Of a DNA stretch of 64,000 bases, positions 57,041-64,000 are shown one piece after another; the stretch's first letter is position 1; each line of letters begins with the position of its first letter. The position numbers and the translations under genes were made by a program. The stretch comes from Dorea longicatena (GTDB taxonomy: Bacteria; Bacillota; Clostridia; Lachnospirales; Lachnospiraceae): NCBI RefSeq assembly GCF_024168045.1, contig NZ_CP100126.1:1939501-2003500 (forward strand), read 5' to 3'. The notes under the pieces were generated by a model. That model had not been told where the DNA came from. It did not search any database and saw only the letters and a program-made list of their open reading frames with translations.

Positions 57041-57487
57041 TTACTGGATAAACGCCGTGATATTTGCTTCATTCAGTGTAAAATCGTAATAATTCAGATC
57101 TTCCCTCTTTGTCCATCCTATTTCGTTCCAGAATGCATTGCCGATATCGTTCTGTGTGAATGCGATCAGGGATACTTTGTTGATGCCTTCTTTTTTCAGT
57201 GCCTCCATCGTAAATACTACCATGCCTTTTCCGATGCCTCTCATTCTGTGATTCACATCTACACACACATGATACAGACAGCCCCGTCTTCCATCATGCC
57301 CGCAGAGAATCGCTCCGACGATCTTCCCATCTTCTTCGGCAACTACGCTTGTTGTTGGATTTCTTTTTAAGAAACGTTCTATTCCTTCTTTTGAATCATC
57401 CACACTTCGTATTCCGAATCCTTTGATACTCATCCACAGTGCGTGCACCTGGTCGAAATCTTCAATTGTCATTACTCTTATATTCAT
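57041..57487 (-). CDS. GNAT-family N-acetyltransferase in the arginine operon
   Basis: 148 residues. The GNAT core VCVDVNHRMRGIGKGMV holds the acetyl-CoA pyrophosphate loop. LKKEGINKVSLIAFTQN and FWNEIGW follow. It lies between argC and argJ. A role in acetylating glutamate (like ArgA) is possible but unproven, as ArgJ already covers that step. Confidence 0.85.
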   Translation of the reverse strand: MNIRVMTIEDFDQVHALWMSIKGFGIRSVDDSKEGIERFLKRNPTTSVVAEEDGKIVGAILCGHDGRRGCLYHVCVDVNHRMRGIGKGMVVFTMEALKKEGINKVSLIAFTQNDIGNAFWNEIGWTKREDLNYYDFTLNEANITAFIQ

Positions 57488-57527
57488 ATGTATTATTTTT
57501 CTCCTCTGTCTGTATTTTCCGGTAAAT

Positions 57528-58568
57528 CTACGGGAACATCGGTACCAGTTCCAGTCCTTCTGTCTCCGGAAGTCCGAACATCAGGTTCATGTTCTGTACT
57601 GCCTGTCCTGCCGCGCCTTTTACCAGGTTGTCGATTGCTCCCATCATGATGATGCGGTTCGTTCTTGAATCGATCTTGAAGTTGATGTCCACATAGTTAC
57701 TTCCTTCTACCCATTTTGTCTCCGGACAAACATCTTTTTCAAGAACACGGACAAATTTCTCATCTTTATAATATTTATCATAGATTGCTTTCACTTCTTC
57801 GTATGTTACATCTTTTTTGAGTGTTGCATATTCCGTTGCCAGGATTCCTCTGTTCATCGGAACCAGATGTGGTGTGAAGTTGATCAGCACTTTTTCTCCG
57901 GATGCATATCCGAGCTGCTCCTCAATCTCCGGTGTGTGTCTGTGGCTTGCGACACCGTACGCTTTCATATTCTCATTCACTTCACAGAAAAGGTTCGGTA
58001 CTTTTGCACCACGTCCTGCTCCGGATGTTCCCGATTTTGCATCCACGATCAGGGTATTCATATCAATGATTCCTTCTTTTGCCAGCGGATATGCGGTCAA
58101 GATGGAACATGTTGTATAGCATCCCGGATTGGCTACCAGTCTTGCATTCTTTACATCTTCTCTGTTGATCTCACAAAGCCCGTACACTGCTTCTTCAATA
58201 TATTGTGGACTCTTATGCTCGATTCCATACCACTTTTCATATGTAGCTACATCTTTGATACGATAGTCTGCACTTAAGTCGATGATCTTTGTCTCACTTA
58301 AAATCTTATCATTCATCATCGATGCACAGAAGCCTTGCGGCGTTGCTGTGAAGATTACATCTGCCTGTTTTGCAAGTTCTTCCATATTATCATCCAGACA
58401 TGTTGCATCCACGATCTGGAACATATTCTGATATACATCTGCGTATTTTTTATCTATATAACTTCTGGAGCCGTACCATACGATCTCTGCGTCCTTGTGT
58501 CCGGTAAGGATTCTTACCAGTTCTCCTCCGGCATATCCGGTCGCTCCAATAATTCCAACTTTAATCAT
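57528..58568 (-). CDS. argC: N-acetyl-gamma-glutamyl-phosphate reductase
   Basis: 346 residues. The Rossmann start GIIGATGYAGGELVRIL is followed by the catalytic Cys in VANPGCYTTCSILTAYPL and SGTSGAGRGAKVP. It reduces N-acetylglutamyl phosphate to the semialdehyde. First gene of the argC-GNAT-argJ-argB-argD operon. RBS AAAGGG. Upstream is a promoter with ARG-box-like sites. Confidence 0.96.
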   Translation of the reverse strand: MIKVGIIGATGYAGGELVRILTGHKDAEIVWYGSRSYIDKKYADVYQNMFQIVDATCLDDNMEELAKQADVIFTATPQGFCASMMNDKILSETKIIDLSADYRIKDVATYEKWYGIEHKSPQYIEEAVYGLCEINREDVKNARLVANPGCYTTCSILTAYPLAKEGIIDMNTLIVDAKSGTSGAGRGAKVPNLFCEVNENMKAYGVASHRHTPEIEEQLGYASGEKVLINFTPHLVPMNRGILATEYATLKKDVTYEEVKAIYDKYYKDEKFVRVLEKDVCPETKWVEGSNYVDINFKIDSRTNRIIMMGAIDNLVKGAAGQAVQNMNLMFGLPETEGLELVPMFP

Positions 58569-58587
58569 CTATATAACACCCTTTCCG

Positions 58588-58648
58588 ATATTGAATTTTT
58601 ATAAATTATTGTTCGTTTTATAGTACCCCAAATTCCTGTGATTGTCTA
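58588..58648 (-). promoter_or_regulatory. argC promoter and ARG-box-like site
   Basis: On the minus strand TAGACA (58643-58648) and TACTAT (58620-58625) are 17 bases apart. An ARG-box-like sequence, TATAAAAATTCAAT, lies at 58589-58602 just downstream, where ArgR-type repressors bind in other Firmicutes. Confidence 0.5.
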
Positions 58649-58709
58649 GTTGGATGGGATTGTTTTTCAAAAATCCATATATTTACTTTTGCGTTGTAAA
58701 TCATGAACT

Positions 58710-58745
58710 TGCATAATTATACATCTACATTGCATATTATGCAAG
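58710..58745. promoter_or_regulatory. Two further ARG-box-like palindromes
   Basis: TGCATAATTATACA (58710-58723) and the palindrome TTGCATATTATGCAA (58730-58744) resemble the ARG box consensus. Together CTTGCATAAT and ATTATGCAAG also form a 10-base inverted repeat. They lie 60-100 bases upstream of the argC -35, next to repeated element B. Confidence 0.45.
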
Positions 58746-58762
58746 CTTTTTCTTCAAATTGT

Positions 58763-59459
58763 ATTGGGATTTAATTGGAATTTAATTTATTAACGTAGTT
58801 GGCCTCTCGATCCTTGAAGAAAACAGTATAAAGTGGTTCTGGTTCAGGTTCCATGCTCTAAGAAAAACTAAGAGAGCCAGAATCTCCTAAAAGCAAAGGA
58901 ACTACGCTCAAACTCGGCGTTCGCCTCAAACACGTTCGCTTCGTTCCTTTAACGGAGATTCTGACTCTCTAACTTTTCCTAAGAGCATTCCACATTCACC
59001 AGAACCACTTTATACTGTTTTCTTCAAGTCGTGACTGGCTGTGGATGTTAAGAAATGAAATACCCGAAACTATAACCTGGTGTAGTCCACTACGGTACAC
59101 AATCTTGTCAAAAGCCTTGAAAATCCGCTAATGACAGCTGATTACTGTAACCTTCCGCTGTCACAACCGTTACGCAATTGCCATTTAATTGGTAAGGCAT
59201 TCGACACCCACGGAATAAAAAGTAGGAAGCCGTTCCAGTGAATGTGAAGAAGGTGTTGGAAATAGTTAAGCGTCAAAATTATGCGTTGGGTTTTCGAAAT
59301 TTGCCTGTTTGAGCCGAATGGCGAGTTGCAAATTTCGGAAGCCCGTTTTTAGCATAATTTTGACGCTTTAGTATTTCCCACCGACGGAACCTGAACAGGA
59401 ACGGCTTCCTACTTTTTATGCAGGTCCGGGTAGTCATGCCTTCTAAATTAAATCCCAAT
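58763..59459. repeat. Large structured non-coding element, copy B
   Basis: About 697 bases, in the same orientation as copy A (42461-43075). Ends are ATTGGGATTTAATT and AATTAAATCCCAAT. Hairpin 1 has a perfect 30-base outer stem (58813-58842 with 58999-59028); hairpin 2 has a perfect 22-base stem (59215-59236 with 59398-59419). The right ~275 bases match copy A with about one difference, while the hairpin-1 arms differ with compensating changes. An extra segment of about 73 bases (about 59098-59170) is absent from A. The right end overlaps the last codons of the downstream gene. Confidence 0.9.
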
Positions 59460-60842
59460 TTTCTTCTTTACTTCCGTCTCAACCAGCACATTCTGATACC
59501 TATATATACTAAGCAATATTCCAAACATTATATAACTTATCATAATTTCGCTTCCTCCTGCAGTCAGGAAAGGGCAGTAATTATTCGAAAGCGGAAAACA
59601 GCCCAGATTCTCCACTACATATCCGATGAACTGAGTAAACAGGACCACCACGCATCCGGTTCCCATGATCATGCCAAGTTGGTTTTTCTGGTGTCCGGTC
59701 TTTTGCAGAAACCAGATCAGGACAGCGCCTATGACAGCAATCGCCAACACTGCCGCCAGTATTCCATAATAATGTATGATAAATGTCAGCATATAATCAT
59801 TGTTAAAAAAACCTATCTTTTCACAATCTCCACGTCCTGTAAAATGTGCCCCTGAGATCATATTTCTTATTGTGCCCCATAAGCTTCCTGCATCATTGCC
59901 TTCCGGATGAATGAATGCCGACAGTCTTGCCGACTGGTAAGCTCTTACATATCCCATTTTAATCATTAATGTCATCCCTGCTGCCGGAAGCAGGATTACC
60001 AGACTCCACATGGTGATCAGCGTTCTTTTTCTATTCACTTCAAACCAGTCTTTCCAGACTGCAATTGATAACAAGATCAGAAATGTAAATTCTACACTAA
60101 CTGCCATCGACAAATTCGGAATGCGTAAAATGAACCATATCGGAAGCAGCTGCCACAATATGGCCTTTGCGATACCGACACATCCTGTTTTTTTACTTCG
60201 CATGCTATATAATATTGCTGCATATAGCGGTACGATCAGATATAACAGCGGCCGTAACGGTAATGCCATACCGAATAAAAACGGAATTCCGTATACCGCT
60301 CCGTTGATATACACCGCTCCCACGAATATCCCCAGTCCCATTACTACGATCCATATACCTGCCAGCCGCTTTGCATATTTTCCGATCCAGCTGTAATCAA
60401 CATAACAGATTCCGATCATACAAGCCAGCCCTGCAAATGTCCACGCAATATTTTTCAGATAATCAATATTGCCGCCAATCCCCGAAGTAATCCCTTCTAC
60501 CTCTCCCGGATTATTTCCCACATCTGCAAGGGCACTTGTTCTCAGACAGTACATCAGAAGAATTCCTGCCAGATTCAGAACTGCAATAAGACCAATCATT
60601 TTCCATGCCATTTTTGGTCTGTGAATCTGGTCCATCTCGATTCCTACTTCTACCGGATCGCCCATCTCCAGAACCGCTGCCTCTTCCGCCTCTGAAGGTT
60701 CCATTCCTTCTGTCATATAATCGCACTTCTGGTCTTCGATATGATCTTCCAGTTCTTTGGTCACTAGTGGAAGTGCGCGTTTACAGCGAATCTGGTCTGT
60801 TACCGTCTGTATATATCTTCTCCTATCCAAAGCACACACCAC
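59448..60842 (-). CDS. FtsW/RodA-like membrane protein with N-terminal HAAS-type domain
   Basis: 464 residues. The first ~75 residues are a soluble helical segment (TKELEDHIEDQKCDYMTEGMEPSEAEEAAVLEMGDP) like the prefix or HAAS domains found beside PadR regulators. About ten membrane spans follow with FtsW/RodA/SpoVE-like features near the C-terminus, including the HYYGILAAVLAIAVIG region. Peptidoglycan glycosyltransferase activity is not proven. The start is uncertain: GTG at 60842, or TTG at 60830; both overlap the PadR gene. The final Ile-Gly-Ile and stop are encoded by the end of repeated element B. Confidence 0.82.
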   Translation of the reverse strand: MVCALDRRRYIQTVTDQIRCKRALPLVTKELEDHIEDQKCDYMTEGMEPSEAEEAAVLEMGDPVEVGIEMDQIHRPKMAWKMIGLIAVLNLAGILLMYCLRTSALADVGNNPGEVEGITSGIGGNIDYLKNIAWTFAGLACMIGICYVDYSWIGKYAKRLAGIWIVVMGLGIFVGAVYINGAVYGIPFLFGMALPLRPLLYLIVPLYAAILYSMRSKKTGCVGIAKAILWQLLPIWFILRIPNLSMAVSVEFTFLILLSIAVWKDWFEVNRKRTLITMWSLVILLPAAGMTLMIKMGYVRAYQSARLSAFIHPEGNDAGSLWGTIRNMISGAHFTGRGDCEKIGFFNNDYMLTFIIHYYGILAAVLAIAVIGAVLIWFLQKTGHQKNQLGMIMGTGCVVVLFTQFIGYVVENLGCFPLSNNYCPFLTAGGSEIMISYIMFGILLSIYRYQNVLVETEVKKKIGI

Positions 60843-61158
60843 CCATCACATCCAGAACCGCCTGTGAATATTCTTTCCACTCTTCTGATTTTCTCTTTAA
60901 TTCCTTTTTGCCTGCTCTTGTAATGTGGTAATACTTCCGGATCTTTCCGACTGCTTCTTTTTCATATGCTTCCACGAATCCTTTCTCCTCCAGTCCATGC
61001 AGAAGAGGGTACAGGGTTCCCGCCTTCAATTCAAATACATTCTTTGACTTGCCGCGCAGGGTATCAATCATTTCATACCCATACATATCCTTTTCTTCTA
61101 ATAATTTTAATACCAGCATCGTTGTACTTCCCGAAACCAGGCTTTTATCTACTGCCAT
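60823..61158 (-). CDS. PadR-family transcriptional regulator
   Basis: 111 residues. A winged helix with LVLKLLEEKDMYGYEMIDTLR and the wing GTLYPLLHGLEEKGFVEAY, as in PadR proteins, is followed by a short C-terminal dimerisation helix. It likely represses its own operon with the FtsW-like gene, which overlaps its stop. The ATG at 61158 has AAAGGAG at a slightly long spacing; the longer frame to 61197 is less likely. Confidence 0.92.
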   Translation of the reverse strand: MAVDKSLVSGSTTMLVLKLLEEKDMYGYEMIDTLRGKSKNVFELKAGTLYPLLHGLEEKGFVEAYEKEAVGKIRKYYHITRAGKKELKRKSEEWKEYSQAVLDVMGGVCFG

Positions 61159-61187
61159 CTTTTTTCTTCTCCTTTCCATGCATAACA

Positions 61188-61250
61188 TATAGATCATCTA
61201 CATATAGTATCGGTTATCTACATAATATATCGGTCACCTACATATGTCAA
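61188..61250 (-). promoter_or_regulatory. padR promoter with three 20-bp-spaced repeats
   Basis: On the minus strand TTGACA (61245-61250) and TATTAT (61222-61227) are 17 bases apart. On the plus strand TATCGGTCACCTACATA (61228-61244), TATCGGTTATCTACATA (61208-61224) and TATAGATCATCTACATA (61188-61204) repeat every 20 bases across the promoter and leader, a probable PadR operator. Confidence 0.65.
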
Positions 61251-61323
61251 TATGATTCCTATTATTTTATTTCAGAATCTTTTTATATTCTTTTTTTCTG
61301 TCAGCCTCTTTCGAAGATATAAT

Positions 61324-61375
61324 AAAAAGAAATGTCAGTTCCGGCTTGCTTTTACCGAAACTGACATTTCTTTTT
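61324..61375 (-). terminator. Intrinsic terminator after the FAD oxidoreductase gene
   Basis: Arms AAAAAGAAATGTCAGTT (61324-61340) and its complement (61359-61375) form a 17-base stem ending in T residues on both strands. Confidence 0.85.
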
Positions 61376-61422
61376 ATTTCTCCGTTTTCACTGGTCAGAG
61401 CCACTTTCCCCGTCCCCATTGG

Positions 61423-62787
61423 CTATCCAATAATATGTCTTGCTACATATACACCGCTTGCCGATGCATGAGAAAGAGAATGTGTCACTCCACTTCCATC
61501 TCCGATCACATACAGACCTTTATGGCAGCTTTCGAGATTCTCATCGATGTCTACTTCCATATTATAAAATTTCACTTCCACACCGTAAAGAAGCGTGTCA
61601 TCATTCGCCGTTCCAGGTGCTACTTTATCCAGCGCATAGATCATCTCCACGATACCATCCAGGATTCGTTTTGGAAGTACAAGGCTTAAGTCTCCGGGTG
61701 TTGCAGATAAGGTTGGCGTTACAAGGCCTTCTTCAATACGCTTCTCTGTACTTCTTCTTCCACGTACCAGATCACCGAAGCGCTGTACAATAACACCACC
61801 GCCAAGCATATTGGAAAGTCTTGCGATACTTTCCCCATAACCGTTGCTGTCTTTGAACGGTTCTGAGAAATGTTTTGCAACCAGCAATGCAAAGTTCGTA
61901 TTGTCTGTCTTCTTCTCATTGCCTTCATAGCTGTGTCCGTTTACCGTGATGATTCCGTTGGTATTCTCATTTACGACAATTCCATTTGGATTCATGCAGA
62001 ATGTGCGGACATTATCTTCGAACTTCTCTGTACGATATACAATCTTACTTTCGTAGAGTTCATCTGTCAGATGCGAGAAGATAACTGCCGGAAGTTCTAC
62101 ACGGACTCCGATATCTACACGGTTAGATTTCGTAGGAATCTCCAGCTCTTTACACACTTTCTCCATCCATTTACTTCCGCTTCGTCCTACAGAAACGATG
62201 CATTTTTCACATTCATAGTTTCCTTTTTCACACACCACTTTGTAACCGTTTTCAATTATTTCGATCGTCTCTACCGGTGTATCAAAATAGAAATCTATAT
62301 GATCTTTCATCTGGTCATACAGATTCTGAAGCACCACATAGTTGATATCTGTTCCAAGATGACGTACCGATGCGTCGAGAAGATTCAGCTTGTTCTGCAG
62401 ACAAAGCTTCTTGAATTTGGTTCCGGCTGTCGAATAGAGTTTTGTTCCTTCCCCACCGTTTTCCATGTTGATTTCATCTACATACTTCATCAGTTCTACT
62501 GCCTGTTTCTTCCCGATATATTCGAACAATGTTCCCCCGAAATCATTGGTAATATTATATTTCCCATCAGAAAATGCTCCTGCTCCCCCGAAGCCGCACA
62601 TGATCGAACATCGTTTACAATTGATACAGCTCTTAATTTTTTCCCCGTCAATCGGACATTTTCTCTTTTCAAGCGGATATCCCTCTTCAAACACGGCAAT
62701 CTTACATTCCGGCTTCTTTTTCATCAGCTCATACGCCGCAAAAATCCCTCCCGGACCTGCTCCAATAATGATCACATCATAATTCAT
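61423..62787 (-). CDS. FAD-dependent dehydrogenase, COG2509 type
   Basis: 454 residues. The N-terminal FAD-binding motif is IIGAGPGGIFAAYEL, followed by a cysteine-rich segment (CPIDGEKIKSCINCKRCSIMCGFGGAGAFSDGK) characteristic of this family. The C-terminal GLYVIGDGSGVTHSLSHASASG closes the FAD site. The substrate is unknown. RBS AGAAGGAG. It is monocistronic, with a terminator after it. Confidence 0.9.
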   Translation of the reverse strand: MNYDVIIIGAGPGGIFAAYELMKKKPECKIAVFEEGYPLEKRKCPIDGEKIKSCINCKRCSIMCGFGGAGAFSDGKYNITNDFGGTLFEYIGKKQAVELMKYVDEINMENGGEGTKLYSTAGTKFKKLCLQNKLNLLDASVRHLGTDINYVVLQNLYDQMKDHIDFYFDTPVETIEIIENGYKVVCEKGNYECEKCIVSVGRSGSKWMEKVCKELEIPTKSNRVDIGVRVELPAVIFSHLTDELYESKIVYRTEKFEDNVRTFCMNPNGIVVNENTNGIITVNGHSYEGNEKKTDNTNFALLVAKHFSEPFKDSNGYGESIARLSNMLGGGVIVQRFGDLVRGRRSTEKRIEEGLVTPTLSATPGDLSLVLPKRILDGIVEMIYALDKVAPGTANDDTLLYGVEVKFYNMEVDIDENLESCHKGLYVIGDGSGVTHSLSHASASGVYVARHIIG

Positions 62788-63240
62788 AAGTATCTTCTCC
62801 TTCTCATGACATATATATAAACCTTTCTTCCGGTTTTATATTTATTCTTGTTTCTAATTATACTATTTGCAAGTAAAGTGCCGGCTATATTCTACGTTGA
62901 CATTCACATTTCGTCAAGCTTTTTCCATAGATTTTTAAAGATTGTTCACAGTATATATCTCTGCATTTTTGTAATGTTTCCCAACAGACAAATTCTCCTT
63001 TCCGCATCTATTCTTCTTCGCTTATTTTATGCATCATTTTGTTGTTTTTATGCATTAATTTGCATATTTTCCAACTTTTTTCTCGTTTTTTCTTGCATAT
63101 TTATAAAATTAGGTGTATAGTATTCCTTGCAACCGCAAACACACACTGTCAGAAGAAAGACTTGACTTTTCCGGCTGTATACGAGAAGATTATTTTAAAG
63201 CGATTGATAAAACTATATTTCATGTAGGAGGATATATAAG
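62788..63240. other. Divergent regulatory region between the FAD oxidoreductase gene and argG
   Basis: 453 AT-rich bases. On the minus side an isolated TATAAT precedes the oxidoreductase gene without a good -35. On the plus side are the argG promoter and ARG-box-like repeats. No ORF or structured RNA is evident. Confidence 0.6.
63051..63121 (+). promoter_or_regulatory. argG promoter and ARG-box-like sites
   Basis: TTGCAT (63093-63098) and TATAGT (63116-63121) are 17 bases apart. Upstream, TATGCATTAATTTGCATA (63049-63066) is an inverted repeat with TGCAT half-sites like those upstream of argC; another TGCAT lies at 63030-63034. Confidence 0.5.
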
Positions 63241-64000
63241 ATGAAAGAAAAAGTTGTATTAGCATACTCAGGTGGTCTTGATACCACAGCAATTATCCCA
63301 TGGCTGAAAGAGACATTTAACTATGATGTTATCTGCTGCTGTATCGACTGTGGTCAGGGGGAAGAACTGGATGGACTGGAAGAAAGAGCAAAGCTTTCCG
63401 GCGCAGCCAAGTTATATATCGAAGATATCGTAGATGATTTTGCTGATAACTACATTGTACCTTGCGTTCAGGCACATGCCGTATACGAAGATGAATATCT
63501 TCTCGGAACTTCCATGGCCCGTCCTGCAATCGCAAAACGTCTCGTGGAAATTGCACGGAAAGAAAATGCTGTTGCCATCTGCCACGGTGCTACCGGTAAA
63601 GGAAATGACCAGATCCGTTTTGAACTTGGTATCACAGCACTTGCTCCGGACATCAAAATCATTGCTCCTTGGAGAATGACAGATATCTGGACCATGCAGT
63701 CACGTGAAGACGAGATTGATTACTGTAAAGCACACGGAATCGACCTCCCATTCGACGCAAAGCACAGCTATAGCCGTGACCGTAACTTATGGCATATCAG
63801 CCATGAAGGTCTGGAACTGGAAGATCCTTCCAATGAACCTAACTACGATGACCTTCTGGTAATGTCTACCACACCGGAAAAAGCTCCTGACAAAGCAGAA
63901 TATGTTACTATGACTTTTGAAAAAGGTGTGCCTAAGAGTATCAATGGCGAAGAAATGAAAGTATCTGATATCATCCGCAAGCTGAATGAACTTGGCGGAA
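63241..64000 (+). CDS. argG: Argininosuccinate synthase (3' end outside window)
   Basis: The first 253 residues are present. The ATP-pyrophosphatase P-loop is [11 protein letters not shown] at the start, followed by the substrate-binding [15 protein letters not shown] and [13 protein letters not shown]. It joins citrulline and aspartate. RBS AGGAGG. It complements the arg operon about 5 kb away; argH is not in view but may follow outside the window. Confidence 0.97.
   Translation, partial: MKEKVVLAYSGGLDTTAIIPWLKETFNYDVICCCIDCGQGEELDGLEERAKLSGAAKLYIEDIVDDFADNYIVPCVQAHAVYEDEYLLGTSMARPAIAKRLVEIARKENAVAICHGATGKGNDQIRFELGITALAPDIKIIAPWRMTDIWTMQSREDEIDYCKAHGIDLPFDAKHSYSRDRNLWHISHEGLELEDPSNEPNYDDLLVMSTTPEKAPDKAEYVTMTFEKGVPKSINGEEMKVSDIIRKLNELGG

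Noticed and set aside
1-64000. tRNA or rRNA genes, prophage, integrase or transposase genes
   Set aside because: I looked for T-loop-like motifs and mobile-element proteins on both strands and saw none; a tRNAscan run would confirm.

Overview
The window looks like chromosomal DNA from a low-GC Firmicute, most likely a gut Lachnospiraceae (Clostridia). The reasons are a Gram-positive PolC, the gene order rho–rpmE–DUF1385–prmC–prfA, MurT/GatD, a GerM-type sporulation lipoprotein, DUF4364 and DUF975 proteins, strong AAGGAGG ribosome binding sites and TTGACA/TATAAT promoters. Most genes lie on the minus strand. Only five recognised genes are on the plus strand: the orphan binding lipoprotein, csp, the malic enzyme/radical SAM/DUF4364 group, and argG at the right edge. 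I see no rRNA, tRNA, prophage, recognisable IS element or CRISPR array.

Layout. 1-3.4 kb: a ketopantoate-reductase-family gene cut by the left edge, a VOC protein, a C_GCAxxG redox protein and an NSS transporter. 3.5-8.9 kb: an orphan NMT1-type binding lipoprotein, a CarD regulator, an esterase plus membrane-anchored condensation-type acyltransferase pair, and a DUF975 protein. 8.9-14.3 kb: ABC-F ATPase, purine permease, PTS enzyme I, cold-shock protein. 14.5-19.4 kb: an aromatic 2-oxoacid module (iorA, iorB, paaK, ACT protein, SseB-like protein). 19.5-25.7 kb: mnmM, polC, ispG. 25.8-29.7 kb: small hypothetical proteins, gatD, murT and a PfkB sugar kinase. 29.9-30.1 kb: a candidate small RNA. 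30.1-34.9 kb: aroF, a small membrane exporter, hisC, an aspartate-type aminotransferase and a DUF2156 protein. 34.9-39.5 kb: prfA, prmC, DUF1385, rpmE, rho. 39.9-42.5 kb: malic enzyme, YhcC-type radical SAM protein, DUF4364. 43-53.6 kb: hemW, lepA, holA, comEC, a GerM lipoprotein, a two-component pair, comEA and a DMT transporter. 53.7-58.6 kb: the argC-GNAT-argJ-argB-argD operon. 59.4-62.8 kb: a PadR-controlled FtsW/RodA-like protein and an FAD oxidoreductase. 63.2 kb to the end: argG, with ARG-box-like sites matching those upstream of argC.

The most unusual feature is a pair of large non-coding elements (about 42.46-43.08 kb and 58.76-59.46 kb) bounded by GGGATTTAATT/AATTAAATCCC inverted ends. 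Each contains two long hairpin domains. The right-hand ~275 bases differ at about one position between copies. The left hairpin arms differ at many positions but are compensated so that pairing is kept. The internal loops of the two hairpins are also complementary to each other over 11-12 and 9 bases. Both copies abut gene 3' ends, and copy B supplies the last codons and stop of the FtsW-like gene. I do not recognise this element; it behaves like a mobile or dispersed unit encoding a large structured RNA or a cruciform-forming DNA.
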